Origin: Cytophagales bacterium
GTDB lineage: Bacteria; Bacteroidota; Bacteroidia; Cytophagales; Cyclobacteriaceae
Reading direction: 5' to 3'
DNA length: 64,000 bases
NCBI GenBank assembly: GCA_022360015.1
Contig: JAKSDQ010000288.1
Coordinates: 160,271 to 224,270 of the forward strand
Shown here: positions 1 through 7,186 of the stretch, in pieces
How the letters are laid out: each line of letters opens with the position of its first letter
Numbering within the stretch: position 1 is the stretch's first letter
Position numbers and translations under genes: made by a program
Notes under the pieces: generated by a model
What the model was told of the DNA's origin: nothing
Database searches by the model: none
The model's input: only the letters and a program-made list of their open reading frames with translations

Positions 1-1
1 A

Positions 2-952
2 CCCGCGGCTGAAAAAACCGGTAATATGACTTTAAGACCACATTCCATTGTTAACTCCATCATCTATGACGCTGAATCTGGCAAAGCAACCGGGGTAAAG
101 GTCATTGATGCTGAGTCCAATGAAATGATAGAGTATTATGCCCGGATTATCTTCCTGAATGCTTCGGCTTTAGGTAGTACTTTCATTTTGTTAAATTCAA
201 AATCTGACAGATTTCCTGATGGTTTAGGCAATGACAGTGGTGAGCTTGGACATAACCTGATGGACCATCATTTCAGGGTGGGTGCGCGAGGTGATTATGA
301 TGGCTTCGCAGATAAGTATTATTCCGGAAGAAGGCCAACCGGCTTCTATATTCCACGGTTCAGAAATGTAAAGGAGCAACGCAGTGATTATCTGAGAGGG
401 TATGGTTACCAGGGAGGTGCCGGAAGGGAAAACTGGCAACGTGGCGTAAAGGAAATGAGTTTTGGGGCTGATTTTAAGAATGAAATAGTGTTGCCAGGTA
501 AATGGACTATGGGAATGACTGCCTTCGGTGAATGCCTGCCGTACCATGAAAATAAGGTAACCTTGAATGAGGAGGTCAAAGATAAATGGGGACAGTCAAC
601 CTTAACCATTGACTGTGAATTCAAGGAAAATGAGTTAACTATGAGAAAAGATATGGCAACGGCCGCAGCGGAAATGCTCGAGGCGGTCGGCATGAAAAAC
701 ATAGCTACTTATGATAGTATCGGTGGTCCTGGATTGGGTATCCATGAAATGGGCACAGCCAGAATGGGGCGTAATCCGAAGACCTCGGTCCTCAACGCTT
801 TCAATCAGGTACATGCGGTACCCAACGTGTTTGTCACTGATGGCGCCTGCATGACTTCAGCGGCTTGTCAAAATCCTTCCTTAACCTATATGGCACTTAC
901 AGCCAGGGCATGTGATCATGCGGTTAAGGAGATTAATAGGACAAACCTTTAA
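2..952 (+). CDS. GMC-family FAD-dependent oxidoreductase, C-terminal part (5' end outside window)
   Basis: The reading frame is open from the first bases of the window, so the gene starts upstream; only the C-terminal ~316 residues are visible. GMC enzymes are flavoproteins that oxidise alcohols or sugars (glucose, choline, gluconate type). The visible part holds the typical C-terminal substrate domain with the active-site signature HEMGTARMG and, after it, the FAD-binding/active-site stretch VFVTDGACMTSAACQNPSLT, containing the expected catalytic Asn. The N-terminal Rossmann motif is not in the window, so substrate and cofactor mode cannot be judged. In Bacteroidota such enzymes often sit beside a gluconate dehydrogenase subunit-3-like gene, which would be upstream. 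Nothing downstream is co-directional until 2.9 kb. Confidence 0.85.
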   Translation, partial: PAAEKTGNMTLRPHSIVNSIIYDAESGKATGVKVIDAESNEMIEYYARIIFLNASALGSTFILLNSKSDRFPDGLGNDSGELGHNLMDHHFRVGARGDYDGFADKYYSGRRPTGFYIPRFRNVKEQRSDYLRGYGYQGGAGRENWQRGVKEMSFGADFKNEIVLPGKWTMGMTAFGECLPYHENKVTLNEEVKDKWGQSTLTIDCEFKENELTMRKDMATAAAEMLEAVGMKNIATYDSIGGPGLGIHEMGTARMGRNPKTSVLNAFNQVHAVPNVFVTDGACMTSAACQNPSLTYMALTARACDHAVKEINRTNL

Positions 953-1239
953 ATATAAGTATGGCGTAATGGACAGTTGACAATGGACAATTATTTTATG
1001 GTATACACCCTTGGGCCGGCGATTATGAAATCATCGCATCCTCTTATCATTAAGGCCATAGGATAGTACAAGCGTAGCGGGGCTTTTGCACAACGTTTTG
1101 GACAAAATTCTTTGCCCAATAAAATGAAAATACAGGCATATGTTTGAGTCGTGCAACAGCCACGAGACGCTTGCGGCTTAGTAATAGCATACAGCAACAG
1201 TCAAACCCGGAACTAGGAACCCTGTTCAAAACCGAAAAA
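953..1239. other. Non-coding gap with short repeat relics
   Basis: Convergent gap between the oxidoreductase and the minus-strand sigma-factor module. I see no credible gene. Near 970 is a run of direct-repeat-like text (GACAGTTGACAATGGACAAT) of a kind common in intergenic DNA. An 80-bp element bounded by inverted arms lies at 1079-1163 (listed separately). No clear terminator was found for either neighbour. Confidence 0.5.
1079..1163. repeat. Short inverted-repeat element, copy of a dispersed family
   Basis: The left arm (1081-1094) and right arm (1148-1161) are imperfect inverted copies, 12 of 14 matching, of GGCTGTTGCACAAC. The left end (1079-1099) is also a 19/21 match to a 21-bp motif found at 8562-8582 (reverse strand) and 58580-58600. 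This may be the relic of a small non-autonomous element or the ends of a lost insertion sequence; no transposase is present. Confidence 0.4.
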
Positions 1240-1752
1240 CTAGTGCACATTCAACCTGCCTCTTCTGCCACGGTGATGGCTACCTGACGGGGTAAGACGG
1301 TACGTTACCTCGTTGATAATTTCGTCAAACCTCGATTTTTGGCTTTCATTACAAATATTTCGCAGTTTCTCAAAATGAGTAAAGGTGAGGGAATCAATGG
1401 CCGATTGCGTCTTGCCAATCTGCTCCAACAACTGCTGTTTTTCTACAAAGATATTTTTTCGCCCCAACAGGTCGAACAACGCCCGCTTAAGCCTTCTCAT
1501 CTCTTTAAATGCTGGTTCCACTTCCTGAAAATGCTCCTTTCTAAGCCGCTTATATTCCTTAACCTGTTCCCTGGAAAAGTCCAGCTTCCTTGCCACAAAT
1601 AACTCCATTCTGGCCTGACCCCGGCCACGGTCCCGATGACTGTACTTTGAAGGTGGCCCCTTCCAGAAAAATAAAATAAGGGAGACATTTAACAACGCCA
1701 ACAGGATTATTAAAAAAATATATATGCCCGATTTAGTAAAATAACGCATCAT
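1240..1752 (-). CDS. Spy/CpxP-like periplasmic protein (heavy-metal-sensor-like) of an ECF module
   Basis: 170 residues: one N-terminal membrane segment (about residues 9-30) followed by a highly charged, helical, Arg/Lys/Glu-rich periplasmic part. That part resembles the Spy/CpxP/CnrX-type helical hairpin (LDFSREQVKEYKRLRKEH, then a second helix around FEKLRNICNESQKSRF). In this fold the proteins sense envelope stress or metals, or act as chaperones. The tail is rich in His/Arg/Gly, which could bind metal, but this is inference. The gene begins directly after the stop of the upstream anti-sigma-like gene and ends the three-gene minus-strand set sigma / single-TM protein / Spy-like protein, a common arrangement in Bacteroidota. 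The exact ligand is unknown. Confidence 0.65.
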   Translation of the reverse strand: MMRYFTKSGIYIFLIILLALLNVSLILFFWKGPPSKYSHRDRGRGQARMELFVARKLDFSREQVKEYKRLRKEHFQEVEPAFKEMRRLKRALFDLLGRKNIFVEKQQLLEQIGKTQSAIDSLTFTHFEKLRNICNESQKSRFDEIINEVTYRLTPSGSHHRGRRGRLNVH

Positions 1753-2073
1753 TTATTCATTTAACTGGTAAATACTACCGCTGTCAATCCGGTAATCATT
1801 CATAAATGCACTAAACCCGTCACTTTGAGTACTGTATTCCGACTCATAATTTATCACCACATAAAAGTTCAGACACAGTAACAAAAATACACTGGCAACC
1901 GCCATGATCAACTGTGGGTTTAGAAACAAAGACCAAAATCCCTTCTCGCCCTGCTGCATCCGGGCCTTTAACCTGGTATAAAAAAAAGGTTTTATCCTTG
2001 CTCGCTTCACATGATCCAGAGAAGAGAGCGTGTCGGCAATTTTTTTATCAATAGCTTCCTTATTCGATTTCAT
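1753..2073 (-). CDS. Single-pass membrane protein, probable anti-sigma-like partner of the ECF sigma factor
   Basis: 106 residues. The N-terminal half is cytoplasmic and basic (about residues 1-48, KKIADTLSSLDHVKRARIKP), followed by one membrane helix (about 53-74) and a short external tail. Size, topology and position between an ECF sigma factor and a Spy-like periplasmic protein suggest a small anti-sigma factor that holds the sigma factor at the membrane. No zinc-binding HxxxCxxC motif of the ZAS class is visible, so this is positional inference. The stop codon abuts the start of the downstream gene. A palindromic repeat lies between this gene and the sigma gene. Confidence 0.5.
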   Translation of the reverse strand: MKSNKEAIDKKIADTLSSLDHVKRARIKPFFYTRLKARMQQGEKGFWSLFLNPQLIMAVASVFLLLCLNFYVVINYESEYSTQSDGFSAFMNDYRIDSGSIYQLNE

Positions 2074-2127
2074 AGCATATAAACTGTATTAACAAATTTC
2101 CAAGTACATACAACCAAGCCTTGTTTC

Positions 2128-2175
2128 CCTTTGCGTTTTTGTGGTGTTTCTTTTTTCACCACAAAGACACAAAGG
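2128..2175. repeat. Palindromic intergenic repeat, copy 1 (CTTTGTG family)
   Basis: Arms 2128-2146 and 2157-2175 are inverted copies matching at 17 of 19 positions around a 10-base T-rich loop; the core is CACCACAAAGACACAAAGG. Two more copies occur at 8494-8541 and 30738-30818. It lies between sigma gene and anti-sigma-like gene, so it would be transcribed as a hairpin inside that operon. Confidence 0.75.
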
Positions 2176-2278
2176 CACACAGAGGTAACTGATCCGCAAA
2201 GGAAAATTTGGAGGTATTCCTGACTTGTACAACTGCCAAAGGACATTTGGAATCGTTGTTGTTTTCATATTGTAGTAA

Positions 2279-2857
2279 TCAGTAATCATTGGTACCTTTG
2301 TAAAAATCAGCTAACAGCTTTTGTAATTTCTTTTTTGCCCTGAACATCAATGACTCAACTGATGACAGGCTCAATTGCAAGATCTTACTTATTTCCTGGT
2401 AACTCAGGCCTTCTACCTTGTGAAGGGTAAAGGCGACTTTTTGGTTTTCAGGCAATTTGGCTATAGCCGCGAATAAAACCCTGGCGTTCTCTTTATGCTC
2501 TAATTGTACACCAGGATGCTCAAAATCAGCAACATACAACTTTTTGTTTTCCGGCATGTCAAAAATATTTGTAAAAAAAGCAAATCTTTTTTGCCGTTTT
2601 TGTTTTCGTATCAATTCCAAAGACTTATTAATTGCAATCCTGTAAATCCATGTAGATAACTTTGCCCCACCTCTGAATTTTCCAATGGCGTTAAAGACTT
2701 CAATAAAAACCTCCTGTGAGATGTCTTCTGCATCTTCGGGAGAATGCAAAAATCCAAGGACGGTATTATAGACCTTATCCTGGTACAACTCAACCAATTT
2801 TTTAAATGCATCTTCGTCCCTCTTTTGCAAGGGTTTTATTAAAACCTTTTCGTCCAA
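2279..2857 (-). CDS. RNA polymerase sigma factor, ECF (sigma-70 family)
   Basis: 192 residues, the usual length for ECF sigma factors. Region 2 is clear (LYQDKVYNTVLGFLHSPEDA, then DISQEVFIEVF and the -10-binding part STWIYRIAINKSLELIRKQ). Region 4 follows (LPENQKVAFTLHKVEGLSYQ with the helix-turn-helix EISKILQLSLSSVESLMFRA). Such factors redirect RNA polymerase to stress or surface-function promoters. Downstream on the same strand come an anti-sigma-like membrane protein and a Spy-like periplasmic protein, suggesting signalling of an envelope condition. The start is 64 bp from the divergent VOC gene, in an AT-rich shared promoter region. Confidence 0.9.
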   Translation of the reverse strand: MDEKVLIKPLQKRDEDAFKKLVELYQDKVYNTVLGFLHSPEDAEDISQEVFIEVFNAIGKFRGGAKLSTWIYRIAINKSLELIRKQKRQKRFAFFTNIFDMPENKKLYVADFEHPGVQLEHKENARVLFAAIAKLPENQKVAFTLHKVEGLSYQEISKILQLSLSSVESLMFRAKKKLQKLLADFYKGTNDY

Positions 2858-2921
2858 GCTTGAATTTTAATTATTTAGATGACTTAAATATTTTTAACTT
2901 GCGATTTAATTTAATTTTTTT

Positions 2922-3296
2922 ATGGAAATACTTGATTTAAACCATGTGGCCATTCATGTTAGTGACCTTTCGGCCAGTATTTCATTTTACAAAGATAAAC
3001 TGGGCCTGGAGCAAATAGCCAGGCCTGACTTCGATTTCGGGGGCGCCTGGTTTCGGTTAGGAACCAGGCAGGAGTTGCATTTAATAGCAGGCAGAAAAGC
3101 GCCGGTTAACTCATTGCAAAGAGGAACCCATTTTGCCTTGCAGGTAAGCGCTATCCAAAAAGTTGAAGATCAGCTTAAAAGGGCCAATGTTACCCATAAC
3201 CCCAAAAAACAGAGACCCGATGGGGCCTGGCAGATTTTCCTGCAGGATCCGGATGGTTATTTTATTGAATTATGCGAATTACCAAACGCCGGCTAA
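2922..3296 (+). CDS. VOC-superfamily (glyoxalase/bleomycin-resistance-like) protein
   Basis: 124 residues forming one VOC unit of two beta-alpha-beta-beta-beta modules. It starts with LNHVAIHVSD, where His8 is a likely metal ligand, and ends with the classic DPDGYFIELCE, whose Glu is the last metal ligand; a His in the middle (GTHFALQV) fits the third position. Family members bind a divalent metal and act on small substrates (methylglyoxal adducts, fosfomycin, aromatic diols) or simply bind drugs. The substrate cannot be told from sequence. It overlaps or abuts the downstream acetyltransferase (TAATG), so the two are probably co-transcribed. Confidence 0.85.
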   Translation: MEILDLNHVAIHVSDLSASISFYKDKLGLEQIARPDFDFGGAWFRLGTRQELHLIAGRKAPVNSLQRGTHFALQVSAIQKVEDQLKRANVTHNPKKQRPDGAWQIFLQDPDGYFIELCELPNAG

Positions 3297-3820
3297 TGAT
3301 ATCTGAAGGCCTTGAATCCAGGAGATTAAACTACCGTAACTTAACCACGGATGACTACGAGAGCTTGCTGCCTTTTTTCAAAAGCAAAGAGGCCACAAGA
3401 TTTTACTACCTGGATCAACCGCCGGAAACCGCCTGTAAAGCATGGATAGAAAGGCAATTGCAACGCTACAAAGAGGACGGATATGGCTTATGTGCCATGA
3501 TTGAAAAATCCACCGGTCAATTTGCAGGGCAATGTGGATTGTTAAAGCAAATTGTAGACGAGACGCCAGAGCTGGAGATTGGCTACAGTTTACTGCCGGA
3601 TTTTTGGTCACAGGGATTTGCCACTGAGGCAGCCAGATTTTTCAGGGACTTTGCCTTTCAAAAGCAAATGGCTGATTCAATTATCTCCATCATCGATATT
3701 AACAATATCGGATCTCAAAAGGTCGCTTATAACAATGGCATGCAAATCGATAAAAAAACACAGTTTAAAAACATGCAGGTTTATATCTTCCGGATCACCT
3801 TTTTACAATGGAAACGTTAG
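3296..3820 (+). CDS. GNAT-family N-acetyltransferase (RimJ/RimL-like)
   Basis: About 174 residues from the ATG in the TAATG overlap with the VOC stop; an ATG at 3272 would add eight residues. The fold elements of the RimJ/RimL-like GNAT group are visible: the N-terminal LESRRLNYRNLTTDDYE, the strand LEIGYSLLPDFWSQGFATEA (acetyl-CoA pyrophosphate-binding Q-G-x-A region) and the late IIDINNIGSQKVAYNNGM segment. These enzymes acetylate protein N-termini or small molecules. It is probably an operon with the VOC protein; the pair could be a small detoxification or modification unit, but that is inference. It converges on the antiporter gene with only 8 bp between stops. Confidence 0.85.
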   Translation: MISEGLESRRLNYRNLTTDDYESLLPFFKSKEATRFYYLDQPPETACKAWIERQLQRYKEDGYGLCAMIEKSTGQFAGQCGLLKQIVDETPELEIGYSLLPDFWSQGFATEAARFFRDFAFQKQMADSIISIIDINNIGSQKVAYNNGMQIDKKTQFKNMQVYIFRITFLQWKR

Positions 3821-3828
3821 ATGCTCAA

Positions 3829-5154
3829 TCACTCCTCACCCGGCAAATCGCTGCGGGGTGGGAATGAACCGGGTGATCCGGAAGAAAAGCTGTCAGAAAC
3901 CGCCTGGCTTTCCTCCTGTTTTAATCCTGAAAAAGAGGCGTCTGCTGATTGCTCCCCGCCTCCCGGAGCTGATTTTTCATCCTCTCCTTTGTATTTGATA
4001 AGTCCCACAGTCATTAATATACTACTGACAATAATCACCAGCAGCAAGGTAGCAGAATTAAACGAATCAATAGCCAACTCCTCCGGTATGGCAAAAAACA
4101 GTAAAATAGTAATCAAACCCCTGGGGGCCACCAGAACACCGGGCTTTAATTGTTCTTTGCTTAAACCCGCCATTACCCCAAACCTTAATGCATAAATAAA
4201 GATAAGTATCAGCAATCCCATCAGATAAACCGTGATATCGTTTAAGCCACTGATAGTGATAGACATTCCGAAAGCAATAAAAAAGAAAGTCCTTACAATA
4301 AATGAGCTTTCAAGAGTAAGTAACTTTATATCTGCCAGTAACTTGTCAAACCCTGTCACATCTATAAACTTTTTCAAAGAGCCCCTGAAAAAGAGATCCA
4401 CATTATTGATCATCAATCCAAATGCCAGCACAAAGATCAACGAGGACAAATGAAACAGTTTCCCCACTGAGTAAAGCAATAGTAATGTCGCCATAGGCAA
4501 AAACAACTTCACCTGGGCCTCGATTCTCTGCATAAACAGGATGATGACAAATCCCAGAATGACGGAAATGACCAGTGTAATGGCAATATTGGTAAAAATA
4601 CTGGTGGTAATCTCACCTGCGGTATCCATGGCGGCGGAGTCCAGCATAAAATAAAAGAACATGATGCCCAGAATATCTGAAAAAGCGGCCTCACAGATCA
4701 GGAATTCTTTTTTGATATGGGACAAATTCGAGACACTGGGGATAATAATAGCACTACTCATGATGGACAGGGGAATGGCATAAACCAGGGCATTGAATAT
4801 ACTTACGTCATTAAAAAACCTTATGACCATTGCTATGCATATAGAAGTCAAAATCAACAAAATCAACGCTATCAAAAAAGCTTTGCCGATGAGCCCCATA
4901 TTTTCCTTTTCCAATTTCAGGTCCAGGGCAGCTTCCAGTACAATCATTATCAATCCGATCGTACCCAGTATTTCCAGAACCGGCCTTATGGTCGGTTGAT
5001 CTATAGCCACAAAGCTTCCCAGCACAAATCCTGTGATAATCAGCAATATGACAGAAGGAATATTGGTTTTTTGGGCGATGGCATTATAAATAAAGGACAG
5101 GATGATAATAAGTGATACCCCAATGGTTACCCAATAAATGTTGATGTCTTCCAT
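3829..5154 (-). CDS. Cation:proton antiporter (CPA-type, NhaP/KefB-like)
   Basis: 441 residues, about 11-12 hydrophobic helices from residue 8 to ~390. The pattern fits monovalent-cation/proton antiporters: TNIPSVILLIITGFVLG near the start, an acidic residue in the fifth-helix region (ICEAAFSDILGIMFF), and a glycine-rich late helix (LVAPRGLITILLFFAIPEEL) whose APRG motif is diagnostic. It would exchange Na+ or K+ for H+ at the inner membrane. The last ~45 residues are a hydrophilic Ser/Gly/Pro/Glu tail with no recognisable regulatory (TrkA-type) domain. It is transcribed away from the cysteine operon, so the 315-bp gap to cysM carries divergent promoters. Confidence 0.88.
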   Translation of the reverse strand: MEDINIYWVTIGVSLIIILSFIYNAIAQKTNIPSVILLIITGFVLGSFVAIDQPTIRPVLEILGTIGLIMIVLEAALDLKLEKENMGLIGKAFLIALILLILTSICIAMVIRFFNDVSIFNALVYAIPLSIMSSAIIIPSVSNLSHIKKEFLICEAAFSDILGIMFFYFMLDSAAMDTAGEITTSIFTNIAITLVISVILGFVIILFMQRIEAQVKLFLPMATLLLLYSVGKLFHLSSLIFVLAFGLMINNVDLFFRGSLKKFIDVTGFDKLLADIKLLTLESSFIVRTFFFIAFGMSITISGLNDITVYLMGLLILIFIYALRFGVMAGLSKEQLKPGVLVAPRGLITILLFFAIPEELAIDSFNSATLLLVIIVSSILMTVGLIKYKGEDEKSAPGGGEQSADASFSGLKQEESQAVSDSFSSGSPGSFPPRSDLPGEE

Positions 5155-5190
5155 GTTATTTTATTTAAACTGCAAGTTGGGAAAAAATAA

Positions 5191-5219
5191 TTGACTTTTT
5201 GGCAGTTTTATTAGTTCGG
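5191..5219 (+). promoter_or_regulatory. Candidate promoter of the cysteine leader/operon
   Basis: TTG at 5191-5193 and TAGTTCGG at 5212-5219, 18 bases apart, resemble the Bacteroidota -33/-7 elements, although the -7 box is weak. Transcription starting near 5225 would give about 85 nt of leader before the leader-peptide ATG at 5310. Confidence 0.35.
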
Positions 5220-5309
5220 TTCAAAATTTAAAACTATTTTTAAACAAGAATTTCATTTTTCCGTTAAAAAAGAAAACAAAATCATTAAATTGCAGTAAAT
5301 CATAAACAG

Positions 5310-5390
5310 ATGTATAAATCTTTCCAAACTTGTTGCTGTAGCTGTTGTTGTTTCCGGTATCATGGTGGAAAGGAGAATCATATACGCTGA
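5310..5390 (+). CDS. Cysteine-rich leader peptide (attenuator uORF)
   Basis: A 26-codon open frame (ATG 5310, TGA 5388-5390) reads MYKSFQ then TCCCSCCCF and a short polar tail. Six of seven consecutive codons (5331-5351) are Cys (TGT/TGC) with one Ser. Such a run is very unlikely by chance and is what leader peptides of amino-acid attenuators look like. It lies 80 bp upstream of a cysteine synthase operon, before a perfect intrinsic terminator, and its codons overlap RNA segments able to pair alternately (see the attenuator entry). The peptide itself needs no function: slow translation when Cys-tRNA is scarce would be the signal. No Shine-Dalgarno is visible, as is normal in Bacteroidota. Confidence 0.85.
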   Translation: MYKSFQTCCCSCCCFRYHGGKENHIR

Positions 5391-5447
5391 TTTGTAATAA
5401 AATAACTAAAGAATTAGAAAGCCTTTCCACACGGAAAGGCTTTTTTT
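5320..5447 (+). promoter_or_regulatory. Transcription attenuator (segments 1-4) responding to Cys-tRNA
   Basis: Four segments can form classical alternative hairpins. Segment 1 (5320-5326, CTTTCCA) pairs with segment 2 (5366-5372, TGGAAAG). Segment 2 (5365-5373, GTGGAAAGG) pairs perfectly with segment 3 (5422-5430, CCTTTCCAC). Segment 3 (5418-5428) pairs perfectly over 11 bp with segment 4 (5433-5443), forming the terminator. Segment 1 lies immediately before the Cys codons: a ribosome stalled there would mask it, freeing 2:3 (antiterminator). A ribosome reaching the stop at 5388 would cover or disturb segment 2, allowing 3:4. The pairings are read from the sequence; the regulatory logic is inferred from trp/his-type attenuators. 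Confidence 0.8.
5418..5447 (+). terminator. Intrinsic terminator of the cysteine attenuator
   Basis: Perfect 11-bp stem (AAAGCCTTTCC / GGAAAGGCTTT) with an ACAC loop, ending in seven T residues (5441-5447). It sits between the leader peptide and cysM rather than after any other gene, so its role must be premature termination. Confidence 0.92.
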
Positions 5448-5469
5448 GTTGCTTAATGTCCATATAATT

Positions 5470-6405
5470 ATGATTTCAGATATAGTAGATACGCAACTAA
5501 AACAAAGAATTGAACAGGTAGGGCGGTTTATAGGACATACCCCTCTTTTTCCCATTCAACGATTATACCGAAAACCTAAGGTTAAAATTCTGGTCAAGTT
5601 GGAATGGCAGCAGTTGGGTAATAGTGTAAAAGCGAGACCGGCTTTCAACATTATAAAAAGTGCTGTGAATAACGGTAAGCTGACCGGCGAAAAGCACCTT
5701 TTGGATGCCACCAGCGGAAATACCGGTATAGCCTACGCAGCAATCGCAGCGGCCTCGGGGATGAACGTTTCACTGTGCTTGCCGGAAAATGCTTCCCGGG
5801 AGAGAAAAACCATGCTGAAATCCTATGGGGTAGCTATAATTTATACCTCCCCTTTCGAAGGAACCGATGGCGCGCAGTTACAGGCAAAATCATTGATGGA
5901 AGAAAACCCTTTGAAGTATTTTTACGCTGATCAATATGCCAATAGCAACAATGGGCTTGCTCACTACCATACCACAGGCAAAGAGGTATTTGAACAAACA
6001 GGTGGGGAAATCACGCATTTTGTTGCAGGTTTGGGCACCACCGGTACGTTTAGAGGGACTATCACAAGGTTAAAGGAACTAAATCCTGAAATTAAGGCTA
6101 TCGCTTTACATCCTGACAGTGCCATGCACGGTCTTGAGGGGTGGAAACACATGGAAACAGCCATTGTGCCAAAAATCTATGATAGCAAGCTGGCCGATGA
6201 AAATCTTTTGATTGACTCAATGGAGGCTACCAACCTCATTAAGGAAATAGCCCGATCGGAAGGGTTGTTGGTAAGCCCTTCCTCAGCCGCTAACCTTGTA
6301 GGTGCTATTAGAGTAGCTGAATCCATCGATGAAGGAACCATCGTCACGGTTTTTCCTGATGATGCTTCCAAATACAGTGAAGTGATTGAAAAATTATTCA
6401 AATAA
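5470..6405 (+). CDS. cysM: PLP-dependent cysteine synthase, CysM type
   Basis: 311 residues from the ATG at 5470 (an upstream in-frame ATG at 5446 lies inside the terminator and is unlikely). The fold-type II PLP enzyme joins a sulfur donor to an activated serine. Lys54 in GNSVKARPAFN is the expected PLP lysine; the phosphate loop is TSGNTGIAYA and a second glycine-rich loop is GLGTTGTFRG, with PSSAANLVGA near the C-terminus. The usual Asp after the lysine (KDR) is Ala here. It heads an operon with a JAMM peptidase 2 bp downstream, a CysO-like carrier and a MoeZ-like E1. That matches the mycobacterial pathway in which CysM uses O-phosphoserine and CysO thiocarboxylate. Substrate preference cannot be proven from sequence. 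Confidence 0.9.
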   Translation: MISDIVDTQLKQRIEQVGRFIGHTPLFPIQRLYRKPKVKILVKLEWQQLGNSVKARPAFNIIKSAVNNGKLTGEKHLLDATSGNTGIAYAAIAAASGMNVSLCLPENASRERKTMLKSYGVAIIYTSPFEGTDGAQLQAKSLMEENPLKYFYADQYANSNNGLAHYHTTGKEVFEQTGGEITHFVAGLGTTGTFRGTITRLKELNPEIKAIALHPDSAMHGLEGWKHMETAIVPKIYDSKLADENLLIDSMEATNLIKEIARSEGLLVSPSSAANLVGAIRVAESIDEGTIVTVFPDDASKYSEVIEKLFK

Positions 6406-6407
6406 AA

Positions 6408-6836
6408 TTGAAGCTTACAATACATAAAAAGGCCCTCGATACTATGCACAGCCATGCGGAATCCACTTTTCCGAATGAGTGCTGCGGTTTCTTTTACGGT
6501 AGTGACCAAACCGTAAGAAACGTAACCCTGGCAGTTCCCGTAGAAAACAGCAAAGAGGGCGATCAGCGCAGAAGGTTCGAAATTTCAGCTTTCGATTACA
6601 TGCAGGCCGAAAAATTCGCCAACGAAAATGACCTGACCCTTTTAGGCATTTACCATTCGCATCCGAATCACCCTGCGAGGCCTTCGGAACATGATTTGAA
6701 ACAAGCAGTTCCGTTTTTCTCTTATATCATTGTATCGGTAATGAATGGGAAAGTGGCAGATACAACCTCCTGGCAATTAAATAATGAACTGAAATTTGTC
6801 GAAGAAAAGATTGAAAATGAAATCGTCACTAAATAA
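6408..6836 (+). CDS. mec: JAMM/MPN+ metallopeptidase, Mec-like (CysO-cysteine peptidase)
   Basis: 142 residues starting at TTG (6408), two bases after the cysM stop. The family N-terminus (KLTIHKKALDTM) supports this start over the ATG at 6441. The complete JAMM zinc site is present: Glu24 (NECCGFF), then His83-x-His85, Ser93 and Asp96 in HSHPNHPARPSEHD with exact family spacing. In Mycobacterium, Mec+ releases cysteine from the CysO-Cys adduct. In other systems (QbsD, HcyD) the homologue trims residues after the Gly-Gly of a sulfur carrier. The neighbouring carrier here ends GG-Ile-Ser, so both activities are plausible. Translational coupling with cysM is likely. Confidence 0.9.
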   Translation: MKLTIHKKALDTMHSHAESTFPNECCGFFYGSDQTVRNVTLAVPVENSKEGDQRRRFEISAFDYMQAEKFANENDLTLLGIYHSHPNHPARPSEHDLKQAVPFFSYIIVSVMNGKVADTTSWQLNNELKFVEEKIENEIVTK

Positions 6837-6882
6837 AATATGACAGGTAAGTATTATTGAATTTAAAATAAAGATTGATAAA

Positions 6883-7161
6883 ATGGCAAAAATTATTATT
6901 CCAACTCCTTTGAGAAAGTTTACCAACAACCAAAAGGATGTACAGGTAAAAGGACAAACAGTCATTGAGGCTATCAATGACCTGATCAATGAATACCCGG
7001 AAATCGGCAATAATATTCTCAATGATGATGGTAGCATCAGAAATTTTGTGAGGGTATTTATTGGTGATGAAGACATACAGGCCCTGAAAAATGAAGACAC
7101 GGCAATCAGGGAAGATGCCGTAATCAGTATTATTCCGGCTATTGCAGGTGGCATATCGTAA
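6883..7161 (+). CDS. cysO: ThiS/MoaD-fold sulfur-carrier protein, CysO-like, with a two-residue C-terminal extension
   Basis: 92 residues with a ubiquitin-like beta-grasp pattern: N-terminal strand KIIIPTPLRKFT, central VIEAINDLINEYPEIGNNI, and the late DAVISIIPAIAGG. The C-terminal Gly89-Gly90, which is adenylated and converted to a thiocarboxylate in this family, is followed by Ile91-Ser92. The tail must be removed before activation, and a JAMM peptidase is encoded just upstream. The long N-terminal part and the motif before GG are closer to CysO than to ThiS or MoaD. It would be activated by the MoeZ-like protein downstream (25 bp away) and donate sulfur to the CysM intermediate. Confidence 0.85.
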   Translation: MAKIIIPTPLRKFTNNQKDVQVKGQTVIEAINDLINEYPEIGNNILNDDGSIRNFVRVFIGDEDIQALKNEDTAIREDAVISIIPAIAGGIS

Positions 7162-7186
7162 ACTAAAATAAAGCATTATCATAATC

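Noticed and set aside
1050..1250. Short minus-strand frames in the first gap
   Set aside because: They run through the inverted-repeat element and have no start context or protein-like composition.
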